The notes beneath the pieces are model-generated. The model had not been told where the DNA came from. It saw only the letters and a list, made by a program, of their open reading frames with translations, and did no database searches. Of a stretch of 64,000 nucleotides of DNA, positions 43,201 through 46,729 are shown piece after piece. The translations under genes and the position numbers were made by a program. Every line of letters starts with the position of its first letter. Position 1 is the first letter of the stretch. The stretch is from Siphonodentalium dalli (taxonomy: Eukaryota; Mollusca; Scaphopoda; Gadilida; Siphonodentaliidae), in the NCBI GenBank assembly GCA_032622095.1, contig CP136062.1:16213710-16277709 (forward strand), in the 5' to 3' direction.

Positions 43201-44538
43201 CAAATCATGTTTGGCTGCTTTCTTTTGCTGGATATCTCAACTCAGGCTTGAAGATACAGTGCCGGACATTTGCAGAATGAGGTCCCCAAGAGGGTGAATT
43301 TAGTTATGCTTCCCTGCACAGCGGAATAGCATCACAAAGTTCACCCTCTGGGGACCTCATTCTGTGTGGCCTCATGGGAGACCTAGACTCAGATTTAAGC
43401 TCAAATGTGGCCAATATTTTGATGTGCTCCCATTGGGCGTCTGTTAATTTGGGGGTATAGAACATGTGTTCTGCATGGACATTATCTAAAGGTACAAGTG
43501 TTCTACCGGGACATGTGTTCTATAAGGGACATGTGTTCTACAGGGACGAGTGTGCTAAGGGTACAGTGTTCAACATGGACCTGTGTTCTACAGGGATCTG
43601 TGTTCTACAGTGACCTATGTTCTAAAGGTCCATGTTCTCTACATGGACGTGTGTGCTAAAGGTACTGTGTTCAACATGGACCTGTGTTCTAAAGAGACCT
43701 GGGTTCTACAGGGATATGTATTCTACAGGGATATGTGTTCTACAGGAAACTGTGTTCTGCGGGGATATGTGTTCTAAAGGCCCATGTGTTCTACTGGGAT
43801 CTGTGTTCTACAGAGACCGGTGTTCTACAGGGATCTTTGTTCTACAGGAACATGTCTTCTAAGAGACCTATGCTGTACAGGGATATGTGATATGTGTTAT
43901 ACGGGGACCTGTGTTCTACATTGATGTTTTACAGAGACCTGTGCAAGCCTTGAAATAGGGTGCCTGTCATTTGCAGAATGAGGTCCCCAGATGGTGAATT
44001 TAGTGATGCTACCCCACATAGCAGGCTAGCATCACCAAATTCACCCTCTGTGAACCTCATTCTGCTGAGGTGTAAGCAGAATGAGGTCACCAAAGGGTGA
44101 ATTTGGTAATGCTAGCCCGCTATGCGGGGTAGCATCACTAAATTCACCCTCTGGGGACCTCATTCTGAAAATGACAGACACCCTATTTCAAGGCTTGGAC
44201 CTGTGTTCTACAGAGACCTGTGTTCTACAGGGAACTGAGTTCTAAAGGGACCTATGCTGTACAGGAACATGTGTTCTACAGGGAACTGTGTTCTGAAGGG
44301 ACCTATGCTGTACAGGGACATGTGTTCTACAGGGACATGTGTTCAAGTAAAGAGCTATTTACCTCTTCGGCATTTCCCCGAACACATTGAGCTTCTTGAC
44401 TGCAACTGTTCCATGTTGGTTGTGAACTGATTTTCTAACTTCGCTGTATCCACCACGGCCGAGAAGAGCTCCATGACTAGAAAAAGTTTCCTCCCTGTAC
44501 ACTATCAAATCTCTTGGTTGGCTGTTAGAAAGTGCCAT
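404..44538 (-). CDS. TKL-type protein kinase with C-terminal GLEBS-like motif (10 exons, assembled gene)
   Basis: Ten exons on the minus strand, each with an AG acceptor and GT donor, join in compatible phases at all nine junctions (2,0,1,1,0,2,2,1,0), giving an open frame of at least 543 codons. Residues 1-280 form a protein kinase: glycine loop at 27-34, AVK lysine K48, likely helix-C glutamate E67, HCDLKGDN catalytic loop at 142-149, DFG at 162-164, PPE at 195-197, and the C-lobe CW...ERP signature near 268-276. The loop and AVKK style point to the TKL group (RIPK/IRAK-like), so Ser/Thr kinase activity is expected. Residues 281-453 are a polar, Ser/Asn/Glu-rich linker with no domain I recognise. 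Residues 462-518 resemble the Nup98/Bub1 GLEBS motif that binds Rae1. The start ATG at 44538 has an in-frame stop a few codons upstream. The 3' end is uncertain. The phase agreement is strong evidence for one gene; the GLEBS assignment is from motif memory. Confidence 0.82.
516..2350. other. Kinase intron 9, left part: no gene seen
   Basis: AT-rich. Short overlapping frames at 689-1326 (minus) have no motif or splice support. 'ctccc(g/t)att' motifs recur at 1420-1560 and 2205-2275, perhaps ends of an unidentified repeat. Confidence 0.6.
2351..2464. repeat. Family-B hairpin element, half copy
   Basis: One arm of the element complete at 60711-60921: tacagtaatg ... gactccttaaccaca ... attatgggtaattttt ... 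ggaaagctctcac. Confidence 0.85.
2621..2855. mobile_element. 235-base TTAA-target MITE containing a hairpin
   Basis: Flanked by TTAA at 2617-2620 and 2856-2859. Ends CACTTTGAGTGCCAGG and, reversed, CCCTTTGAGTGCCAGG. A family-A hairpin (2661-2736) lies inside. Confidence 0.8.
3196..3288. repeat. Family-C hairpin (gaggtccccagaggg), diverged
   Basis: Imperfect palindrome from gcaggaggtccccagagg to ctgggacctcattatgca. Confidence 0.8.
3499..3572. repeat. Family-C hairpin, short
   Basis: gcagaatgaggtccctagag to ggtggacctcattctgc, with the loop shortened by deletion. Confidence 0.82.
3644..3801 (-). CDS. Kinase gene exon 9: first part of GLEBS-like motif
   Basis: This 158-base exon has acceptor tttttctag at 3802 and donor CTGGAG|gtagga, with entry phase 1 and exit phase 0. 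It encodes FGTTEKF followed by a Ser/Thr/Asp spacer and [13 protein letters not shown]. That order (GTTxKF, about 30 residues, ITAM..Y..KSLEELR) is what I know from the GLEBS motif of Nup98, which docks on the Rae1 beta-propeller. The intron falls between the two glutamates of SLE|ELR. Recognition is by motif only; a profile search would settle it. Confidence 0.78.
4037..4126. repeat. Family-C hairpin
   Basis: gcagaatgaggtcagagggt to ctctggggacctcattctgc. Confidence 0.88.
4174..4317. repeat. Separate 144-base palindrome
   Basis: Arms from atctcaaacgagttactatt to its complement ending gagtttgagat, centred near 4245. Not related by sequence to families A-C. Confidence 0.88.
4644..4736. repeat. 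Family-C hairpin
   Basis: gcagaatgaggtctccagag to ctctggggacctcattctgc. Confidence 0.9.
4778..5650. mobile_element. hAT-like non-autonomous element with perfect 8-base duplication
   Basis: It starts CAGGGACCAGCC and ends GGCGGGTCCCTG; ATGTTGTG flanks both sides (4770-4777, 5651-5658). Subterminal regions contain repeated inverted 'ttcgccct / agggcga' motifs (4791-4875 and 5565-5625), the kind of array hAT transposases bind. No open transposase frame. Confidence 0.9.
5659..6092. other. Kinase intron 8, near exon 8: no gene seen
   Basis: AT-rich sequence between the hAT-like element and exon 8; only the exon 8 donor is recognisable. Confidence 0.6.
6093..6352 (-). CDS. Kinase gene exon 8: acidic, Ser/Asn-rich linker
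   Basis: This 260-base exon has acceptor ttcttatttcag at 6353 and donor GAACAGAAG|gtatct. It encodes 86 residues of polar sequence with an acidic Asn/Glu/Asp patch near the end (residues about 440-453), probably disordered. It enters in phase 2 and leaves in phase 1. It lies 11 kb from exon 7, across a Tigger element and several repeat blocks. No domain is recognised. Confidence 0.75.
6958..7496. repeat. 13-base minisatellite (ttagaaatgtacg)
   Basis: About 40 copies of ttagaaatgta(c/t)g with point variation and small indels, in the kinase intron between exons 7 and 8. Confidence 0.95.
7660..8460 (+). repeat. Dispersed 'ccataactc' repeat block
   Basis: Three or more units of about 130 bases with 'aagttatcatccggaaac', 'gggccataactgagct', 'ccaaatttggttttgatc'. 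Related blocks: 18000-18900, 20040-20330, 22240-22390, 22860-23350. No coding potential. Confidence 0.88.
8565..9450. repeat. Mixed repeats between kinase exons 7 and 8
   Basis: Direct repeat of 'catgtagttcagtgtgtaac' (8568, 8883), a ta/cata-rich tract at 8680-8750, and three units of about 52 bases with 'ttattactcacatattgat' at 9119-9260. No gene seen. Confidence 0.8.
9480..9790 (+). repeat. Copy of the 1-350 repeat with a 65-codon frame
   Basis: The plus-strand frame 9494-9691 ends in the [19 protein letters not shown] segment whose counterpart on the minus strand at the window start is broken. No recognised domain. Listed as a repeat, not a gene. Confidence 0.65.
9791..10589. other. Intron sequence, no gene seen
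   Basis: AT-rich, with one (GAT)n microsatellite; nothing else recognised. Confidence 0.6.
10204..10236 (+). repeat. (GAT)n microsatellite
   Basis: Eleven consecutive gat/atg triplets. Confidence 0.97.
10590..11190 (+). repeat. Dispersed 'tgaccttgaccttgaaatc' repeat block
   Basis: Four to five units of about 120-150 bases after a gtgtgtgtctgtctgtctg tract. The frames inside are repeat by-products. Confidence 0.85.
11320..11865. repeat. Diverged tandem duplication of about 270 bases
   Basis: Copies at 11320-11585 and 11612-11865 share 'actttaggggtgtgtgg', 'gattagaaatctgactga', 'ccagcgcccagt'. Confidence 0.85.
12168..12312. repeat. 20-base array (cgagaaccagcgagatgaaa)
   Basis: Seven nearly exact copies; the 20-base period gives long minus-strand frames that are not genes. 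Confidence 0.95.
12313..13290. other. Upstream flank of the Tigger transposase
   Basis: Probably the 5' non-coding part of the element. A 'ggccacctgt' motif recurs at 12645 and 12719 and could belong to its terminal region. No confident TIR. Confidence 0.5.
13291..15902 (+). mobile_element. Pogo/Tigger transposase, split by an insertion
   Basis: 13291-13942 encodes residues 1-217: a CENP-B-type DNA-binding N-terminus ([21 protein letters not shown]), the second helix-turn-helix with W and F residues ([13 protein letters not shown]), and the first catalytic Asp ([16 protein letters not shown]). 14995-15902 continues in the same frame after the insertion with the second Asp ([10 protein letters not shown]), the [16 protein letters not shown] motif with the third Asp, and an acidic tail; the stop is at 15900-15902. 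Without the insert the protein would be about 519 residues, normal for Tigger/JRK-like transposases, with no other frameshift or stop. It cuts and pastes DNA at TA targets. Its own terminal repeats were not identified with certainty. Confidence 0.93.
13943..14986. mobile_element. hAT-like non-autonomous element inside the Tigger transposase
   Basis: 1044 bases flanked by the 8-base duplication TTGTAATT (13935-13942 and 14987-14994). The ends are inverted: AGGGTCCTGCGAAT at the left, GTCCTGCGAATT reversed at the right, followed on both sides by runs of the 'attcgattcga' motif. No transposase is seen inside. The target size and terminus fit the hAT superfamily. Confidence 0.88.
16228..16433. 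repeat. Family-A element, truncated
   Basis: One palindromic end (atgcgagtcgaccataggtc) plus the element body (gagccccagacaaacatgag, ccctgcagggtaatggatg), cut by a family-B copy. Confidence 0.88.
16434..16543. repeat. Family-B hairpin element, half copy
   Basis: Reverse arm (aactttccgatgaatggcaa ... ggttaaggagtcgattattt ... gggcattactgta), inserted directly behind a truncated family-A element. Confidence 0.88.
16590..16800. repeat. 43-base tandem array
   Basis: About five copies of a unit with 'gttttatttatccatgttct' and 'tctcggtaagaacgaaacaa', just downstream of a hairpin fragment. Confidence 0.93.
17488..17701 (-). repeat. 32-base array made of the exon 7 end and its donor
   Basis: On the minus strand the units read ACGAGAAACCATCACTAC followed by (A)GAGTATGTAAAT. 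This is nearly the same as the exon 7 end and its GTATGT donor. Decoy GTATGT motifs lie at 17525, 17557, 17589, 17621 and 17653 (5' base), 32 bases apart. The true donor is at 17707. Confidence 0.9.
17708..17809 (-). CDS. Kinase gene exon 7: linker exon with reiterated donor
   Basis: This 102-base exon (acceptor attatttttag, donor ACTGA|gtatgt) completes Ser and encodes 33 further residues rich in Thr, Pro and Gln, without a recognised domain. Its last bases plus the donor recur five times downstream in the intron with a 32-base period (17498-17680), so up to five decoy donors follow the real one. The end phase is 2, completed by the A of exon 8 to give Glu. Confidence 0.72.
17990..19180 (+). 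repeat. Dispersed 'ccataactc' repeat block
   Basis: Tandem units of about 130-150 bases ending in a cggacggacgacggacg tract at 18890-18920, in the intron between kinase exons 6 and 7. Confidence 0.88.
19773..19837 (-). CDS. Kinase gene exon 6: small linker exon
   Basis: This 65-base exon has acceptor tatcatttag (the next AG, six bases in, would give the wrong phase) and donor TTCCAG|gtatgg. It reads 21 charged residues, including [12 protein letters not shown], in phase 0 and leaves in phase 2, matching its neighbours. No domain is recognised. The open frame plus two correct phases make it likely; being so short, it could still be an alternative exon. Confidence 0.68.
19980..20365 (+). repeat. 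Dispersed 'ccataactc' repeat block
   Basis: Same family as 7660-8460, with near-identical openings (gtgtccctgaaaaagtggct against gtgtccccgaaaaggtagct). Confidence 0.85.
20424..20589. repeat. Family-A element, short form with two hairpins
   Basis: Two diverged copies of the ccaatgcattctcttatata palindrome (20424-20488 and 20514-20589), ending cattggcacaggg. Confidence 0.88.
20720..20827. repeat. Family-B hairpin element, half copy
   Basis: Forward arm from acagtaatgccctaaataat to ggaaagctcact. Confidence 0.88.
20828..22229. other. Intron between exons 5 and 6: no gene seen
   Basis: Apart from the family-A hairpin at 21168, this is AT-rich sequence. Minus-strand frame 20872-21126 and plus-strand frame 21924-22160 have no recognisable motif. 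Confidence 0.55.
21168..21240. repeat. Family-A hairpin
   Basis: 73-base palindrome: ccctgtgccaatgcattctc ... gtcgaccataggtcgc ... gagaatgcattgg. Confidence 0.93.
22230..23400 (+). repeat. Dispersed 'ccataactc' repeat block
   Basis: Four diverged units ending in a gacggacggacggacggatg tract (23301-23325). 22400-22850 between the units is AT-rich with nothing recognised. Confidence 0.85.
23526..23601. repeat. Family-A hairpin
   Basis: Palindrome ggccaatgcattctcttata ... gagaatgcattggtacaggg, about 230 bases from kinase exon 5. Confidence 0.93.
23831..23925 (-). CDS. Kinase gene exon 5: end of kinase domain or linker
   Basis: This 95-base exon has acceptor ttttatttcag and donor GGAGAG|gtatgt, one of the best donors in the gene. 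It enters in phase 1, completing GAA, and ends in phase 0. It encodes about 32 residues rich in Asn, Glu and hydrophobics, predicted helical, just after the kinase C-lobe. I recognise no domain. It is too short to appear as a long open frame and was found from its splice signals and phase fit. Confidence 0.78.
24301..24556. repeat. Two tandem 128-base units
   Basis: The segment from aatgattattatgtgttc to gggggctccatatgggg is repeated almost exactly. Its centre (gggagccccaca ... gtgtcgtctgct) resembles the core of the family-A hairpin elements at 46353 and 59886. Confidence 0.93.
24878..25004. repeat. 20-base array (aaacgattgaacactcaat)
   Basis: Six copies within a larger dispersed repeat that also has 'cgattgaacac' at 24730, 25127 and 27209. 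Confidence 0.93.
25005..25928. other. Intron between exons 4 and 5: no gene seen
   Basis: The rest of a 'cgattgaacac' dispersed repeat, a family-B fragment, and a GC-richer stretch at 25790-25905 with overlapping open frames on both strands, including an inverted cctcgggagaca motif. No motif supports coding. Confidence 0.5.
25687..25745. repeat. Family-B hairpin element, fragment
   Basis: Outer part of the reverse arm (aaaagttacccataat ... ttagggcattactgta). Confidence 0.8.
25929..26075 (-). CDS. Kinase gene exon 4: kinase C-lobe
   Basis: This 147-base exon (acceptor ttctgacag, donor ACAG|gtattg) encodes the end of the kinase fold: GQRPALRD, then [12 protein letters not shown], the usual CW...RP signature of subdomain XI with the conserved Arg in ERP. 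It enters and leaves in phase 1. A second AG lies 15 bases into the exon and could act as an in-frame alternative acceptor that removes five residues. Confidence 0.88.
26180..26880. repeat. Dispersed 'atctagaggtcaccc' repeat block
   Basis: About four units of 150-170 bases with 'ccatatgaagtttgg', 'gtgacctgtagggt' and 'aaatccaagatggccactgg'. Related pieces at 35225-35520 and 45895-46085. Confidence 0.88.
26881..27052. repeat. Two 83-base tandem units
   Basis: Units starting aacaagagagtcaatgactg at 26881 and 26964, with the start of a third at 27047. Confidence 0.92.
27587..27800 (-). CDS. Kinase gene exon 3: DFG and activation segment
   Basis: This 214-base exon starts after ttatttcag at 27801 with GTC ACA GAT TTT GGT, placing the DFG motif at residues 162-164. 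The activation segment is Thr- and Lys-rich and ends in TTQYLPPEL (an APE equivalent at 195-197), followed by the conserved Asp211 and the helix-F WEL. The donor is CAAAG|gtatta and the end phase is 1. A tandem array of 67-69 base units lies within about 15 bases of its acceptor. Confidence 0.9.
27813..28146. repeat. 67-69 base tandem array next to kinase exon 3 acceptor
   Basis: About five copies of a unit starting ctatactaaagcatcattg and ending aagtttaacccttt, beginning at 27813, 27883, 27952, 28018 and 28085. The first copy starts about 13 bases from the exon 3 acceptor, so the array occupies the usual branch-point region. A sixth copy is split by two insertions and resumes at 33488-33523. 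Confidence 0.9.
28147..30208. mobile_element. 2.06 kb TTAA-target DNA element
   Basis: Inserted at TTAA inside a unit of the 67-69 base array: TTAA at 28143-28146 and again at 30209-30212, with the array unit continuing on both sides. The ends are imperfect inverted repeats (AGGATTTATTCGGTC against AGGAATTAGTCTGTC). No intact transposase was recognised. It contains a direct repeat of an 'acgctctttattgtcta' segment (about 28994 and 29115) and an A-run near the right end. PiggyBac- or Kolobok-like by target site only. Confidence 0.72.
30226..33487. mobile_element. TIR element with 5-base target duplication, carrying a LINE
   Basis: Terminal inverted repeats of about 50 bases (left from 30226 CATGATGGGGAATCACG; right, reversed, CACGGTGGGGATCAATCACG) are flanked by ATACT at 30221-30225 and 33488-33492. 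It sits in the same array unit as the 28147-30208 element. Most of its length is the LINE at 30360-33215. The right part (33231-33367) has a short open frame that may be a transposase remnant. The 5-base duplication and CACGGTG terminus recall Transib-type ends, but this is weak. Confidence 0.7.
30360..33215 (+). mobile_element. CR1/jockey-like LINE, 5'-truncated, with frameshifts
   Basis: 30363-31727 encodes the C-terminal half of an AP-type endonuclease ([21 protein letters not shown]) and the start of the reverse transcriptase region. 31716-32244 holds RT motifs ([31 protein letters not shown]). 32245-33094 holds the FADD active-site motif and a C-terminal domain with WNPHT and a terminal FPRTIKFWN region, ending in a stop at 33094. 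Frameshifts near 31670 and 32240 break it, so it is probably inactive. A (GAA)n tract at 33200-33215 marks the 3' end. LINE proteins bind their own RNA and copy it at a nicked target. The exact clade is not certain. Confidence 0.9.
34387..34490. repeat. Family-B hairpin element, half copy
   Basis: Forward arm, tacagttatgcccaaaataa to atcgtaaagct. Confidence 0.88.
34495..34680. repeat. 30-base array (attatacttcattgattaaa)
   Basis: About five copies of a 30-base unit with 'cattgattaaactgcgttc', degenerating at both ends. Confidence 0.92.
35531..35623. repeat. Family-C hairpin
   Basis: gcagaatgaggtccccagag to caccctctggagactcat. A half copy lies at 35049-35078. Confidence 0.85.
35678..35820. 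repeat. Palindrome around gtttatgtccg / cggacataaac
   Basis: Inverted arms 35678-35740 and 35767-35820 (tgtccgtgagggggattt against aaatcccccgagcggaca) separated by a 26-base loop. Confidence 0.85.
35821..36881. other. Intron 2 next to exon 2: no gene seen
   Basis: Contains family-C hairpin 36465-36557 and a duplicated 'gagattccatttattaaata' segment (36690, 36816); otherwise unremarkable. Confidence 0.55.
36465..36557. repeat. Family-C hairpin
   Basis: gcagaatgaggtccccagag to ctctggggaccgcattctgc. Confidence 0.92.
36882..37182 (-). CDS. Kinase gene exon 2: helix C to catalytic loop
   Basis: This 301-base exon has a ctttactttag acceptor at 37183 and an AAG|gtaaaa donor. It completes Arg59 and encodes 100 codons: helix C (KSEAIKML, Glu67 the likely salt-bridge residue), the hinge segment around SLVLEHMEF, and the catalytic loop HCDLKGDN (D144 base, K146, N149). 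It ends in phase 0, immediately before the DFG exon. Intron 1, on its 5' side, is 7.2 kb long because of a 4.4 kb satellite. Confidence 0.9.
37183..37721. other. Intron 1 between exon 2 and the satellite
   Basis: Partial direct repeat of the exon 2 region 'atgacgatagattc(g/a)tgct' (37117 and 37257) together with 'ccaagatgatgtcat', so a fragment of exon 2 was duplicated into the intron. Otherwise nothing. Confidence 0.6.
37722..42101. repeat. 4.4 kb satellite of ccaggccaccattattattata units
   Basis: About 200 units of 19-25 bases combining CCAGGCCACC/CCAGGTCACC/CCAGGCCATC with a variable (ATT)n and occasional 'atacgttatacc' links. It lies in kinase intron 1. The lack of stops in all plus frames follows from the unit composition and gives frames of up to 986 codons; the predicted His/Tyr/Ile/Pro repeats are not a credible protein. 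Confidence 0.96.
42102..43074. mobile_element. hAT-like element inserted in the ATT satellite
   Basis: Begins CAGGGTTTCCGCTA and ends, reversed, CAGGGTGTCCGCTA; satellite units lie on both sides. No clear 8-base duplication and no transposase. Subterminal inverted motifs around 'gtgatcaccgacactgatga' are present (42230-42300). Confidence 0.65.
43075..43172. repeat. Continuation of the ATT satellite
   Basis: Four to five units beyond the 42102-43074 insertion (ggccatcattattattata, ggccaccattattatta). Confidence 0.9.
43272..43364. repeat. Family-C hairpin
   Basis: gcagaatgaggtccccaaga to ctctggggacctcattctg. Confidence 0.92.
43480..44342. repeat. 17-base minisatellite (tgttctacagggacctg)
   Basis: Dozens of imperfect copies of a unit with 'gtgttctaca/aggga', interrupted by two family-C hairpins at 43973-44167. 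The array ends about 20 bases from the kinase exon 1 donor. Confidence 0.92.
43973..44167. repeat. Two adjacent family-C hairpins
   Basis: Copies at 43973-44065 and 44076-44167, 10 bases apart, inserted together in the 17-base minisatellite. Confidence 0.92.
44363..44538 (-). CDS. Kinase gene exon 1: start codon, glycine loop and AVKK lysine
   Basis: The first coding exon has 58 codons plus two bases. It begins at the ATG at 44538-44536; an in-frame TAG lies eight codons upstream, so the start is well supported. It encodes a short N-terminus, the ATP-binding loop GRGGYSEVR (about residues 27-35) and the VAVKK lysine (K48). The donor is AG|gtaaat at 44362-44361. A 17-base minisatellite begins in the intron about 25 bases beyond the donor. 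The exon ends in phase 2 and is completed by the first G of exon 2 to give Arg. Confidence 0.85.
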
Positions 44539-46352
44539 TGTCACATGTTTCTATATCAGTTGATAGATGTAGTCAACACAGTATTTAAAATAACTTAAAA
44601 CTCAGTAGTTTTTTCTCACACCAATGTGTTCTGAAAGAAGAAAGTTAACCTTTGAACATTATGTTCTCGGAAGTTATTCATCCCGTTCTTTAATTGCTGA
44701 ATTTCATCGCAATATGCAGAGTATTTCAAAGTAATTCTGCTATTTCTTCATGTTATCAAGTAGACTTGATATTCAGTCAGATGTTATAAGAAAAGTACAC
44801 CGCGGATGTTTACAAGCCTGGAAATACAGTAATGCCCTAAATAATCTACTCCTTAACCACAGCAGAATTATGGGTAACTTTTCAGAAATTTAGTCGGAAA
44901 TATGGCTTGTTGCCATTCATCGGAAAGCTCTCACTGAGAGCTTTCTGAAGAATGGCAACAAGCCATATCTCCGACTAATTCCTGAAGGGGTCCCTCTCAC
45001 CAAAAAAAGTGCTGAAGGATTTTGTGTATAAATATATTTTCAAAGCTTTCTCTATCCAAGTCATGACAGGCTAATATTATTGTATAACTACAACATTAAT
45101 TTCTGAAACCCAAAGCTGTCATGACTTGGGGGCTAATAAATCTCTTTCTAAATCTCATTCTCTTGCTGGCCAGGTCATTTAAACCTAATCTTTATTATTC
45201 ATATCTTAACAACTGCTTTCTTCTGTATTGTTCTTCTATTGACCAGCCACATAATAATACGGCCCTATAAAGCTACTTCTGTCAAGCTCATTTCTTTTGT
45301 TAAATATATTTCCTTTATTTCTTATTACCTTATTATGTGTATAAACCAGATTTCATTAGTAACCAAAAAAGAGAGGAGGAGAACCATTCAAGTCATACTG
45401 TTTATTATATTATTTCGTACGGGATCCGACATTTGTTTCTACTATTTTTTGTTATTATCATATTCCACTTGATCTACTCTGAGTGAATAAGTTTTCTACT
45501 ACGACTGATCTACCTGTACCATACGTGAGCTAATCTCCCCCATCACAAAATTACGGTCCGTTATAGTTAACACAGGTTTTGAAAATGTGCTGAGGGGTAC
45601 ACATGGTTTGTGATTGGCACTAATGAAGTTACATTAACCGTGTTCATGAAAGTCTGGCATCCATCAGCAGTTCGTTTTCAGTTCAGTTTAATTTTCCTTG
45701 GAACTTCTCTCCAGACACGAAAACTATAAGTCATTTAGAATGAGATTTCAAAACCTGTGTACCCGTCAGCACCATATTTTAAGTCGAGTCGAGGAACCCA
45801 CCAATCAAAGCTCAGAGTTTGTTAATTTCCCGAGATGTGACCCAGAAAACATGTGGTCAAACGGACAAATTGCAGATGAAGATGGATAACTATAAAATGA
45901 AGTGGTGAAATTCGTAAAAAATAGATAGCTCCCATCTAGAGGTAATCCTATAAAACACACCTGTAAAGTTTAAAAATATTTTTTCGATAAATTCTGGCTA
46001 CATGGTGTGCCAATGGATTCAAATTTTAAATTTATATTTTTCAATAAATTTAAGGAAAAAAAACGATTGCTCCCATCGTGAGGTTTGTGTCATTATTTGT
46101 TTAAAATATGTCTCAGTTGACCTATACACACCTGTTCCTCCCTTTAAAGTCGTCTCTTTCGCCCCCATTTTATAGGACCTTCACAGATTCGGGGGCCTAC
46201 TGCAAATCATCACACCGATTTAATAACTAGATGACGATGACACTGGTAGCTCGTGCATATCAATGCACATTTTCCATATTTATGTGTCGCATAAAACTGA
46301 TGCTAAAAAATATCACAAAAATAATTCATAGGCATAGTCGGGATGTTTTTTA
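44539..46352. other. Region upstream of the kinase start; promoter not identified
   Basis: The 5' UTR and promoter should lie here, but no TATA box or initiator can be singled out. Contains a family-B hairpin, an inverted pair around 'caagtcatgac' (45058 and 45120), and a 'gagtcgaggaacccacc' segment repeated at 47692. Frame 45698-45889 has no recognised motif. Confidence 0.5.
44825..44983. repeat. Family-B hairpin element, nearly complete
   Basis: Both arms are present: tacagtaatgccctaaataa, centre ctcactgagag, then the reverse arm truncated at cctgaag. It lies about 290 bases upstream of the kinase start codon. Confidence 0.9.
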
Positions 46353-46720
46353 CCCTGTGCCAATGCATTCTCTTATATATGCGAGTCGACCATAGGTCGC
46401 CTCGCATATATAAGAGAATGCATTGGCCTAACAATTTTTTATCATTTTTTTTAAATAAATGTTTCTTACAATTTTTAGGACATAAAATAAAAAACATCCA
46501 TTACCCTGCAGGGAGCCCCACACATATATAAAAGCATATAGAAGAGTGTCGTCTGCTCATGTTTGTCTGGGGCTCTGTATGGGTGAAATTATAAAATTGT
46601 TAAAGAATACAAGAAAAAATTATTAAAATTGTAAAAAATTGTTAGGCCAATGCATTCTCTTATATATGTGAGGCGACCTATGGTCGACTCGCATATATAA
46701 GAGAATGCATTGGCACAGGG
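46353..46720. mobile_element. Family-A MITE, complete, with palindromic TIRs
   Basis: The 368-base element starts ccctgtgccaatgcattc and ends in its complement. Each terminal repeat is itself a roughly 73-base palindrome centred on gtcgaccataggtcg, so either end alone can fold into a hairpin. The central body holds gggagccccacac and gtgtcgtctgct. Confidence 0.93.
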
Positions 46721-46729
46721 TAAAATGAA

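Noticed and set aside
43583-43862. Frames encoding Cys-rich periodic peptides ([10 protein letters not shown]-like)
   Set aside because: Generated by the 17-base minisatellite; no signal peptide or splice context.
45698-45889. Possible first exon of the phosphatase
   Set aside because: The 63-codon frame does not resemble the PTPN1/2 N-terminus and part of it is a repeat also found at 47690.
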